From assembly GCA_004321915.1 (NCBI GenBank), contig SCQE01000021.1, forward strand, positions 1-64,000: 64,000 nt of DNA, in the 5' to 3' direction. Below the pieces are notes generated by a model. The model ran no database searches. It worked only from the letters and a program-made list of their open reading frames with translations, and was not told where the DNA came from. The position numbers and the translations under genes were made by a program. The stretch comes from Nitrospirota bacterium. GTDB taxonomy: Bacteria; Nitrospirota; Thermodesulfovibrionia; Thermodesulfovibrionales; Dissulfurispiraceae. Numbering within the stretch: the stretch's first letter is position 1; every line of letters starts with the position of its first letter. Shown here piece by piece: positions 54,775-61,532 of this stretch.

Positions 54775-54808
54775 CTGAGGCAGAAAGGCGTACGCCTTTC
54801 TGCCTCAG
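54775..54808 (-). terminator. Perfect 34-bp palindrome between cytochrome and ABC operon
   Basis: The 34 bases are exactly self-complementary (CTGAGGCAGAAAGGCG and its reverse complement with no real loop). It lies 22 nt after the cytochrome stop and 43 nt before the permease start on the minus strand, without a strong U tract. It is probably an intrinsic terminator or a processing hairpin that limits read-through. Confidence 0.7.
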
Positions 54809-54829
54809 CGAAAAACAAGGGATCAAAAA

Positions 54830-55963
54830 CTATTTTTTAGCGTAAACGGAGTCAATACCGCAAAGTACGGCGCTCTTGTCTCCCAGTCCCATGCCTTTGT
54901 GGCATCCAAGACATACGGAAACCTGATTGCCGAATACCTTTTTGCCTTCTACGTCGTACATCTGGACTGTGCCGTCGGTAATGGTTTTGCCCGCAATTGC
55001 CTTACCGTCAGCATCGCAGCCGTCGGTCGCCTGCCTTACGGTCATTACGACATATTTGTTGTCAGGGGTTGCCTGCGCATCGTGTACTTGACCGTCAACC
55101 ATTTTCTCGTCAACCATTTTAAGTGTTTTTGCATCGAGGACCCAAATACGGTCGCCGACAGACTGGAATATGACCTTGTTGTCATTTGAGAAATAGCCCC
55201 TGAATGTGATGGTCTTTCCTGCTACGCCTGTGTGGCTCGCCTTGGTTATGACCTTCCACTCGCCCTTTTCGAGCGCCGGCAGGTCAACCAATACGAAATC
55301 TATCTTTCCTGTGCCCTTGCCATCTTTGGTCTCGTTGATTGCAAGCAGGAATGTTTTGTGATCGTTGGAGTTTACGCCGTGCAGGAACTGGTAAGTGCCG
55401 GCCTTAAAACCGATATCGCTTATGAACATGCGTTTTTTATGGTCAAGATTCTTCTTGTCGAATACATCTACAAATCCTTCAACACCCATAAATATCGGCA
55501 TATAGGTATCTTTGCCCTGACCTGAAGCGCAGTATAACGGAGGCTTTTTGCCGGGAGCTTTAGGATCCGGATCAAGTGCTACGTCTTTGATAACATTTCC
55601 TGTCTTAAGGTCGCTCTTTCCAACGTGCATTTTGCCTTTAGGGTCGAGGATATAAGTCGACCAGAACATTACATTTGAGTCATTTGAATCTATTCTGGCG
55701 TCGTGTGTCGGATGGGTCTTCTTGTCGCCTATTGTGATTCTGTCGAGGTTTTTGACCTTAATCGGGTCTTTTTCATTGTTCGGATCGATAGTTACATCAA
55801 CCTTTGCGAAATGTCCGCCCATGCCTGCTACATAGAGTGTGGAGTTATAGGTTTTTTTTGCTGCCGTGGCCATATCCGTGCCTGTTGAAACTACAGAAAG
55901 AACGAGATAACTTAGAAAAGCTATTGCTATGATTCCCGATACCAGAAAAATCTTTTTCTTCAT
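54830..55963 (-). CDS. Exported monoheme cytochrome with beta-propeller-like repeats
   Basis: The 377-residue protein has a signal anchor (FLVSGIIAIAFLSYLVLSVVS) and repeated strands typical of a YVTN/cytochrome d1-like propeller (TLYVAGMGGHFAKVDV, RIWVLDAKTLKMVDEK, HDAQATPDNKYVVMTV). Near the C-terminus is a single heme site, VCLGCHKGMGLGD (CxxCH near residue 355). Histidines such as HPTHDARID may be metal or heme ligands. I recognise no exact family. ATG 55963 has GGGGAGGAG upstream. It is first in the DUF2318/ABC cluster, and its product may be the redox partner of those proteins. Confidence 0.75.
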   Translation of the reverse strand: MKKKIFLVSGIIAIAFLSYLVLSVVSTGTDMATAAKKTYNSTLYVAGMGGHFAKVDVTIDPNNEKDPIKVKNLDRITIGDKKTHPTHDARIDSNDSNVMFWSTYILDPKGKMHVGKSDLKTGNVIKDVALDPDPKAPGKKPPLYCASGQGKDTYMPIFMGVEGFVDVFDKKNLDHKKRMFISDIGFKAGTYQFLHGVNSNDHKTFLLAINETKDGKGTGKIDFVLVDLPALEKGEWKVITKASHTGVAGKTITFRGYFSNDNKVIFQSVGDRIWVLDAKTLKMVDEKMVDGQVHDAQATPDNKYVVMTVRQATDGCDADGKAIAGKTITDGTVQMYDVEGKKVFGNQVSVCLGCHKGMGLGDKSAVLCGIDSVYAKK

Positions 55964-56115
55964 CTTTACTCCTCCCCGCATTTTTTATTTTTTTTATAGT
56001 TGCTGCATGCTGCTATGCGCATAAAACAAAATCTATTATATAACCACCCCCTTTTTGTAGTTGCGATGGAATACCTTTAAGATGTTAAGACAAATTAACA
56101 TACTGCCAAGGCAAA

Positions 56116-56148
56116 GTCAACTTGAATTTCAAAATTTAGAAGACTTAT
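56116..56148 (-). promoter_or_regulatory. Conserved 33-bp promoter element, copy 2
   Basis: This stretch is 28/33 identical to 46622-46654. On the minus strand it shows TTGAA-A-TTCAA then TTGACT, with TAATTT 17 nt further as -10. It lies about 155 nt before the monoheme cytochrome start, so that gene would have a leader of about 120 nt. Confidence 0.55.
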
Positions 56149-56223
56149 GCTGTCCTGACTAAGCTGTGTAACCGGCTTCAAGATATGGTAATATGAAAAT
56201 ATTTACGGAAGGCAAAAACCAAA

Positions 56224-57609
56224 ATGATCGATGATTTGCTGCTCGAAAAACTGATAAAGCAGGCCCTTAAACGAGGAGGCGACTATGCGGACGTCTTTGT
56301 CGAGCGGAGGGTTACGAGCGCTGTGCAACTCGAAGACGACCGGGTCGAAAAAGTCACCGGCGGCTCCGATTCGGGCATAGGCATAAGACTTATCTATAAC
56401 GGTAAAACCGCCTATGCTTATAGTAACGACTTCTCCGAAGGGCTGCTTTTTGAGCTGGCCTCTACCGTGAGCAAAATAGCCTCGGCAGGCGCTTCGCCCG
56501 TGCCCGTCAACCTCAAAAGGATGCGGCCTGAAAAAAAAATGATCATAGCCTTGCCTCCTTCGGAGGTGCCGTTGCATGCAAAAGTGGACATGGTAATGCG
56601 CGGCAACAGCGTTGCGAGGAAAAGCGACGGCAGGATCGTTCAGGCCACGGTCATATACAGGGACTTGCTGCAACAGGTAAAAATCCTGACATCCGAGGGG
56701 ACCCTTTGTGAGGATGAGCGTGTATATACATTGGGTGTTGTTCAGGTTGTTGCCGCCTCGGACGGGGTCATTCAAACAGGATACGAACCTGTCGGCGGAC
56801 ATGCAGGATTTGAGATTTTTAATGGAGGAGTTATAGAGGGGCTTGCCGAAAAAGCGGTAAAAAGGGCGACCATGATGCTGAAAGCCGAACGCGCGCCGGC
56901 CGGCAGAATGCCGGTTGTAATCTCGTCCGAGGCCGGAGGCACAATGGTACACGAGGCTGTCGGCCACGGGCTTGAAGCTGATCTTGTGCAACAAGGGCTT
57001 TCGGTATATTCAGACAAGAAGGGACAGGAAATTGCCTCCGGTATCGTTACGGTTATAGACGATGCCACAATTCCGAACAAAAGAGGTTCGTTTCTTTTTG
57101 ACGATGAAGGCGTGCCGTCGCAACAGACGGTGCTTGTGGATAAGGGCATACTGACAAGCTATATGTACGATAAAAGGACATCTATGAAGGACGGGGTTTT
57201 ATCGACAGGCAACGGCAGAAGGGAGTCATACGAAAATAAACCGATTCCTAGAATGACCAATACTTTCATAGCCTCCGGCGAGGCATCCCCTGACGAGGTT
57301 TTGCACTCTGTGCATAAAGGTCTCTTTGTGAAGAAAATGGGCGGGGGACAGGTCAACACAGTTACGGGGGACTTTGTATTCGATGTGCAGGAAGGCTATC
57401 TCATAGAAAATGGCGCAACAGTGAAACCTGTCCGGGGAGCTACGCTGATCGGTAACGGGCCCGAAATCCTTAAGTCAATAGATATGGTCGCATCTGATAT
57501 GGGCTTTTCTATAGGGACCTGCGGCAAAGACGGACAGGGGGTCCCTGTTTCCGATGCTATGCCGACCTTGCGGATCCCTGAAATGGTGGTTGGAGGCGAA
57601 ATAAAATAA
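56224..57609 (+). CDS. tldD: TldD family metalloprotease
   Basis: The 461-residue protein has the TldD/PmbA zinc motif HEAVGHGLEAD at His243, preceded by SSEAGGTMV, and SFLFDDEGVPSQQTVLVDKG and GRRESYENKPIPRMTN. TldD with TldE (PmbA) trims peptides such as microcin precursors or unfolded peptides. The partner tldE is not in this window. The start is ATG 56224, after a weak GGAAGG. It precedes lpxC by 131 nt, with a sigma-54-type site in the gap. Confidence 0.93.
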   Translation: MIDDLLLEKLIKQALKRGGDYADVFVERRVTSAVQLEDDRVEKVTGGSDSGIGIRLIYNGKTAYAYSNDFSEGLLFELASTVSKIASAGASPVPVNLKRMRPEKKMIIALPPSEVPLHAKVDMVMRGNSVARKSDGRIVQATVIYRDLLQQVKILTSEGTLCEDERVYTLGVVQVVAASDGVIQTGYEPVGGHAGFEIFNGGVIEGLAEKAVKRATMMLKAERAPAGRMPVVISSEAGGTMVHEAVGHGLEADLVQQGLSVYSDKKGQEIASGIVTVIDDATIPNKRGSFLFDDEGVPSQQTVLVDKGILTSYMYDKRTSMKDGVLSTGNGRRESYENKPIPRMTNTFIASGEASPDEVLHSVHKGLFVKKMGGGQVNTVTGDFVFDVQEGYLIENGATVKPVRGATLIGNGPEILKSIDMVASDMGFSIGTCGKDGQGVPVSDAMPTLRIPEMVVGGEIK

Positions 57610-57706
57610 CGGCTGACTGTAAAAACTTTGTTGCAAAAAAAACACAGAATCGATTTTCCACAACAATCCTGCTTTTGTAACTCATTGTTTTTTAGCAATC
57701 TTATTC

Positions 57707-57723
57707 TTGGCATGCTATTTGCA
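57707..57723 (+). promoter_or_regulatory. Sigma-54 (RpoN) promoter upstream of lpxC
   Basis: TTGGCATGCTATTTGCA matches the -24/-12 consensus YTGGCAYG-N4-TTGCW with the exact 10-nt spacing between GG (57709-57710) and GC (57721-57722). Transcription would start near 57733, only about 8 nt before ATG 57741. No enhancer-binding site was identified. Confidence 0.6.
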
Positions 57724-57740
57724 AGCTTGTAATCTGCATT

Positions 57741-58628
57741 ATGAGATTGCAACGTACAATAAAAAAAGAGGTCACATTCAGCGGAATAGGTTTGCACACC
57801 GGCAAGCAAGCTGCGGTCAGGATTAAACCCGCTGCCCGCGATACCGGAATTGTATTTTACAGAACAGACAAAGGCGCCTTGATCAGGGCAAACATGGAGT
57901 CTGTAATAGATACCGCCTTCGCAACCACCATCGGCGTTAACGGCATAAAAATTAAGACGATAGAGCATATGCTGGCTGCAGCAGCCGGCCTAGGTATCGA
58001 CAACCTTTTTATAGAGGTCGAAGGGCCGGAGATACCTGTGCTTGACGGCAGCGCAATCGAGCTTACAGGCATCCTTCTTGAAGCCGGGATAGCAAAACAG
58101 GGCAAGAAAATGCCTTACATAAAAATATTGAAGCCTATAGTTTATGAAGACGCCCATTCGAGGGCCGTTGCAATACCTTTTGACGGCAGGCGCTTCTCTT
58201 ACTATATAAATTTCAGTCACCATATTCTCGGACAGCAGGAAATTACATTGGATATGGACGAAACTAATTTCGTAAAAGAGATAGCTCCTGCAAGGACATT
58301 CGGGTTCCTAAAGGATGTTGAGATGTTGAGGGCCAACGGGCTTGCCAAAGGCGGCTCGCTGGACAATGCAATAATAGTTGGGGAAAACGGTGTGATCAAT
58401 AAGTCGGGGCTTAGGTTCAAAGATGAGTTTGTAAGGCATAAACTGCTTGATTCTATTGGAGATTTGTCTTTAATAGGCTATCCGATACAGGGCCATATAA
58501 TGCTCGAAAAATCAGGGCATACCGCCAATCTGAACTTTTTGAAAAAGCTTATCGCCTCCTTCGACTCTTACACTCTGGTTTCAGAAGAAGTTGACCATTC
58601 AAGCCTGAAAGTTTTACACTACAACTAA
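57741..58628 (+). CDS. lpxC: UDP-3-O-acyl-N-acetylglucosamine deacetylase
   Basis: First committed step of lipid A synthesis, zinc-dependent. The 295-residue protein shows FSGIGLHTGK near residue 13, the zinc ligand in KTIEHMLAA near residue 74, the second site in FVRHKLLDSIGDL near residue 232, and the catalytic histidine near residue 258 in GHIMLEKSGHTANL. ATG 57741 fits the family start; there is no ribosome binding site, in keeping with a very short leader. The possible sigma-54 promoter is unusual for an essential envelope gene. Confidence 0.96.
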   Translation: MRLQRTIKKEVTFSGIGLHTGKQAAVRIKPAARDTGIVFYRTDKGALIRANMESVIDTAFATTIGVNGIKIKTIEHMLAAAAGLGIDNLFIEVEGPEIPVLDGSAIELTGILLEAGIAKQGKKMPYIKILKPIVYEDAHSRAVAIPFDGRRFSYYINFSHHILGQQEITLDMDETNFVKEIAPARTFGFLKDVEMLRANGLAKGGSLDNAIIVGENGVINKSGLRFKDEFVRHKLLDSIGDLSLIGYPIQGHIMLEKSGHTANLNFLKKLIASFDSYTLVSEEVDHSSLKVLHYN

Positions 58629-58638
58629 GGTAAAAAAG

Positions 58639-58714
58639 AGGGAATACCCAACTTTCCAGTTTCATCAGTGTAACGTTTTCCAAACCATTTTGGTAAAGTT
58701 TTTGGGTATTCCCT
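58639..58714. terminator. Bidirectional terminator between lpxC and the H1-like gene
   Basis: A 13-bp perfect inverted repeat (58639-58651 with 58702-58714) encloses a further imperfect stem (CTTTCC with GGTAAAG). The far side on the plus strand is AATTTTTC and on the minus strand CTTTTTTACC. It suits both lpxC and the convergent 24-codon gene. A MITE-like origin is possible. Confidence 0.7.
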
Positions 58715-58741
58715 AATTTTTCTCTGCTTCTGAAAGCTTAC

Positions 58742-58816
58742 TTATTTCTTCTTCGCTGCTTTCTTTGCCGGAGCCTTCGCTGCCTTCTTTGCCGGAGCCT
58801 TTTTTGCTGTTGCCAT
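58742..58816 (-). CDS. 24-residue histone-H1-like Lys/Ala peptide
   Basis: A 24-codon frame (ATG 58816, stop TAA) encodes a peptide built from two repeats of KKAPAKKAAK-type sequence, ending in KKK. The strong AAGGGGGTGA six nt upstream makes translation likely. Such Lys/Ala/Pro peptides resemble the tail of eukaryotic histone H1 and bacterial H1-like DNA compaction proteins, which are usually longer. It follows the winged-helix gene by 60 nt on the same strand, so they may be co-transcribed. Confidence 0.65.
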   Translation of the reverse strand: MATAKKAPAKKAAKAPAKKAAKKK

Positions 58817-58876
58817 TCTTGTTCACCCCCTTTCGATTCCTGCAAACCTCTTGATGCGCGTGCAGGAGCGTGTTAA

Positions 58877-59422
58877 TTAAGCCCTTCCCATAAGCGTGAT
58901 CCTTTTTTCCGCAAGGATCCGCTTAAGATTGGAGTCCTTAAGCTTTTTGGGTTTGTAGTCGTCCTCGTCTATTACCATGCAGTTCATTCTTTTCCCGAAT
59001 TTTTTCTCGATGTCCTGAAGCCCCATGAGAAAGGCCGGGGTCGAAGGGCCTACCACCACGAGGTCCACCGTATGGGTGTTTTCCCCTTCGGCGTATGGGC
59101 CGTAAATGAACGCGATCTTTATGCCGTTCGCCCTGAGCAGGCTTTTAAGCGCGCCGGGCAGGCCGAGAGATTTGGCTATGAGGTCTTTGAGTTCAACGAA
59201 GAGGGGGGAGTTTTTGTCTGCCTGAAAATATTTTAGGTTGGCCACCTTCTCGCTCGAAATGATCCCCATGCCTTCGAGTTTGTCCAGCTCTCTTTTTACT
59301 CCTGAGGGGTTTTTGCGGAGAAGGGTTGCGATTTCCCTGACGTAGAATTTTTCGTCGGGACTGTTAAGAAGCAGAGATAACACATCCGCTCTTATGGCTG
59401 ATGAGAACAAGCTCTTAAGCAC
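58877..59422 (-). CDS. Winged-helix regulator fused to a nucleotidyltransferase-like domain
   Basis: The 181-residue protein begins with a winged-helix domain (FYVREIATLLRKNPSGVKRELDKLEGMGII) and ends with a nucleotidyltransferase-like domain (IKIAFIYGPYAEGENTHTVDLVVVG), where a GS-x10-D-x-D motif of active MNT/KNTase domains is degenerate (GPYAEG, VDLVVVG). It may be an inactive NTase used as a regulator, as in other wHTH-NTase fusions. GTG 59422 has GAGGAG upstream and a near-perfect sigma-70 promoter. Partners other than the H1-like gene are not evident. Confidence 0.8.
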   Translation of the reverse strand: MLKSLFSSAIRADVLSLLLNSPDEKFYVREIATLLRKNPSGVKRELDKLEGMGIISSEKVANLKYFQADKNSPLFVELKDLIAKSLGLPGALKSLLRANGIKIAFIYGPYAEGENTHTVDLVVVGPSTPAFLMGLQDIEKKFGKRMNCMVIDEDDYKPKKLKDSNLKRILAEKRITLMGRA

Positions 59423-59442
59423 TGTAACTCCTCATACGAAAT

Positions 59443-59471
59443 ATTTTATACGAACTTTTTAGATTTGTCAA
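59443..59471 (-). promoter_or_regulatory. Strong sigma-70 promoter for the wHTH-NTase gene
   Basis: On the minus strand TTGACA (59471-59466), a 17-nt spacer and TAAAAT (59448-59443) form an almost consensus promoter. The leader would be about 14 nt. Confidence 0.75.
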
Positions 59472-59489
59472 CAGAAAAATTACATTTTA

Positions 59490-59539
59490 AAACGATAGTT
59501 GTTTTTTTGTGAACATTCTCATTAGAACAACAATCGTTT
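59490..59539. repeat. 14-bp inverted repeat upstream of the wHTH-NTase promoter
   Basis: AAACGATAGTTGTT (59490-59503) faces AACAACAATCGTTT (59526-59539), 13 of 14 pairs, 22-nt loop. It could be the operator of the wHTH protein or an IS terminus; it lies at the edge of the transposon scar. Confidence 0.45.
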
Positions 59540-59603
59540 AATAATTAAGAACAATCATTTCAATTTGCGGGAGGGCTGCGACGGGGATAAATTCCTTCCG
59601 TTC

Positions 59604-59777
59604 AAGGATGTGCCATAGTATGCCATTGAGTATATCGCGTGAGTTTCTTGGTGGTCGTCCACGACCATTGGGTTTGCATCGTGAGGCTGGTATTAGTGGC
59701 TCGACGCGCAGCCACTGTTCGTTTGCTCCTCTCTGGTTATTTCCAGAAAGATTGCAGAATTTGCTGAGGTGGGTCAA
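59604..59777 (-). mobile_element. IS5-family transposase N-terminal remnant
   Basis: The minus-strand frame has NEQWLRVEPLIP, GRPPRNSRDILNGILWHIL, the usual N-terminal domain of IS5-type transposases. It breaks after that segment at the 24-bp repeat at 59584-59607. No DDE residues remain, so it is not functional. Confidence 0.7.
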
Positions 59778-59830
59778 TTTTCGGTGCCGATTACACCCCT
59801 ATGTGGGTCATTATTGCACGCCGATTAACA
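59768..59830. mobile_element. IS21-like terminal repeats (remnant)
   Basis: Two similar 28-nt units, GTGGGTCA-...-GCCGATTACA (59768-59795) and GTGGGTCA-...-GCCGATTAACA (59802-59830), are 34 nt apart. Paired direct repeats of this GGGTCA...GTGCCGATTA form are typical of IS21 family ends. No transposase accompanies them. The insertion junction lies at the truncated toxin. Confidence 0.5.
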
Positions 59831-59911
59831 AATGTAAAGAAGACGCAGGATACGCCGGAACAGGAATTAAGAATTGCACGCAAAAGAATGAAGGAGGTAC
59901 AAAATGGCTGA
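59828..59911 (+). pseudogene. HigB/RelE-type toxin, 3' fragment
   Basis: The last 27 codons of a plus-strand frame read VKKTQDTPEQELRIARKRM and stop at 59911, overlapping the XRE gene start. This is the conserved C-terminal helix of HigB-type toxins (FVKKTQKTP...). The body of the toxin gene is missing, cut away by the IS21-like end. It shows that the antitoxin below is an orphan. Confidence 0.65.
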
Positions 59912-60224
59912 ATTAAAATATCGACCGGTTACACATGATCATGATGCGTTTCTCAATAAAGCCATGAGGCGCAAGGGGTTCAAGAAAGAGTATCTGGATC
60001 TTGGAGAGGAGTATACTCTTGTTCGTCAAATGCTTGCTGCCCGGTTACAGTCAGGCCTTACGCAGGAAGCGGTTGCCGAACGGATGGGAACTACAAAGAG
60101 TGCCGTTTCACGTCTTGAAGCAGCAGGCAAGCATGCACCATCTCTCACTACTCTGAAAAAATATGCCAAAGCAGTAGGATGCAATTTAGAAATTAAACAG
60201 TTGACGGCAGCAATAAAGGGCTAA
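59904..60224 (+). CDS. XRE-family antitoxin (HigA-like), orphaned
   Basis: The 106-residue protein has a C-terminal XRE helix-turn-helix, ARLQSGLTQEAVAERMGTTK then SAVSRLEAAG, and an N-terminal part typical of HigA partners (MRRKGFKKEY). ATG 59904 has GGAGGT upstream and overlaps the toxin remnant, the usual HigB-HigA order. With the toxin truncated it may still act as a repressor or decoy. It is likely a decaying module. Confidence 0.85.
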   Translation: MAELKYRPVTHDHDAFLNKAMRRKGFKKEYLDLGEEYTLVRQMLAARLQSGLTQEAVAERMGTTKSAVSRLEAAGKHAPSLTTLKKYAKAVGCNLEIKQLTAAIKG

Positions 60225-60271
60225 GCTTTCTCTGCTTATTGTATCCGACCGGATACTGGAATCTTTGGGTC

Positions 60272-60628
60272 TCAACAGGCCATAAGGTTTATATCATATC
60301 CGTATACCTGAAAAGAAAGCCTCAAATCTCTACGCTGCTCAGAACTCATGCCCGCATAGAGCTTTTTCACCTTCTCTCTCGACTGGGATTGCGTGCAGTT
60401 GTATTTGTAAAGGTCGTCTTTTAGGTTTTGAGAAAGCTTAGTGCCGTCAAGAATCTTTTTTAAGTCTCCGGATTCGCAGATCATATTGTAGAGTTCTTTC
60501 TTGCCGCTTCCGAAAAAATAGCTCTTGCCGTCTTTTGTAACCATAAAGGTGTCGGAGCAACCGGCAATAATCAGGCATAATGTGCCGACGGCTAAAATCA
60601 TACATAGCCACATTCTCGTCCGCTTCAT
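60272..60628 (-). CDS. Small lipoprotein, function unknown
   Basis: The 118-residue protein has a lipobox, LCLIIAGC (Cys near residue 24), then a polar domain including DGKSYFFGSGKKELYNMICESGD and two further cysteines. I recognise no family with certainty. ATG 60628 has TTGGAGG upstream. It overlaps the end of the TlpA-like gene by 4 nt, so the two are co-transcribed. Confidence 0.75.
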   Translation of the reverse strand: MKRTRMWLCMILAVGTLCLIIAGCSDTFMVTKDGKSYFFGSGKKELYNMICESGDLKKILDGTKLSQNLKDDLYKYNCTQSQSREKVKKLYAGMSSEQRRDLRLSFQVYGYDINLMAC

Positions 60629-61125
60629 TTTTTGCCTCCAATAATCCTTGAAATCTTCTCCCTCATTGTGCCTGAGTCCCACTCTGTTTCTCCCATAAAT
60701 TTCTCTATTATGAGGCCGTTTTTGTCTATAAGAAATGTCACAGGCAAACCGAAAACACCATATTCGTCGAAAGAAACCTCTCTATTTTTATCCACCAGCA
60801 CAGAAAATGACAGGTTTGCTTTTGTCGCAAAAGCTTTAACGGCTTTTTCGGATTTATCGGTAGAGACGGAGATTACGACAAGGCCTCTATCCCTGAATGA
60901 ATTATAAAGATTGTTCAGCGAGGGCATTTCCGCACGGCAGGAACTGCACCATGTCGCCCAGAAATTAAGAATTACAACTTTCCCCTTAAATGCAGAAAGA
61001 CTGACTTTATTGCCGTTTATGTCAGGCAGGGTAAAATCGGCTGCTTTTTCAGCAGCAAGCGCGTGCGAGAAGCAGACGCTGAAGAACAATAAAGCAATGA
61101 TTATAGAAAAACAGCGCATAGTCAT
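60625..61125 (-). CDS. TlpA/ResA-type thioredoxin-fold protein
   Basis: The 166-residue exported protein has a signal peptide (IIIALLFFSVCFSHALA), then FTLPDINGNKVSLSAFKGKVVILNFWATWCSSC with a WCSSC active site near residue 63 and GVFGLPVTFLIDKNG (cis-proline). It belongs to the TlpA/ResA group that reduces disulfides for cytochrome c maturation or oxidative repair. ATG 61125 has GAGGTG upstream. Its neighbour downstream is the small lipoprotein. Confidence 0.9.
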   Translation of the reverse strand: MTMRCFSIIIALLFFSVCFSHALAAEKAADFTLPDINGNKVSLSAFKGKVVILNFWATWCSSCRAEMPSLNNLYNSFRDRGLVVISVSTDKSEKAVKAFATKANLSFSVLVDKNREVSFDEYGVFGLPVTFLIDKNGLIIEKFMGETEWDSGTMREKISRIIGGKK

Positions 61126-61154
61126 GCACACACCTCTATAGTCGTTAAAAACTG

Positions 61155-61290
61155 TTAAAACATAACATCGAGCGTCAGGTAGAGGTTGTCCGCACTCTGT
61201 ACCGGCCGGAGCAGTGAGTTCGAGTTTGTGGTAAGCTCGCTGCCTGTATACTCAAAAAGGAGGGCTATAAAAAATTTCCTGATACGTATA
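61155..61290 (-). pseudogene. 3' remnant of an outer-membrane barrel gene
   Basis: On the minus strand 43 codons read IRKFFIALLFEYTGSEL ... SADNLYLTLDVMF and a stop; the final aromatic residue after alternating hydrophobic positions is the outer-membrane barrel sorting signal. There is no start codon, only a stop upstream. It is probably a truncated porin-like gene. Confidence 0.4.
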
Positions 61291-61449
61291 AGACACCTCC
61301 TGTTGAATTTTATTGCTTAAATGATAATGCAATACAATCAATGAAATCAATAGTCTATTAATTGCGAAACTATATCTACGCATGTCTGGCAGGCAAGAAC
61401 TTCTTTATAAGTCCGTAATTTCGGCACTTTTCATTGACCTTACGTTTAA

Positions 61450-61471
61450 AATATCACCGTTTAGTGATATT
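61450..61471. promoter_or_regulatory. Palindromic operator-like site downstream of msrAB
   Basis: AATATCAC-CGTTTA-GTGATATT is a perfect 8-6-8 inverted repeat in the gene-free gap at 61291-61532. It may be an operator for the genes below 61125 on the minus strand (TlpA and lipoprotein), about 330 nt away, or a remnant. No other gene lies in the gap. Confidence 0.35.
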
Positions 61472-61532
61472 CCCCGAGGCAAGCGGGCTGTCCGACAATG
61501 AGCTATGATGGCAACTACAATCGAAGTAAAGC

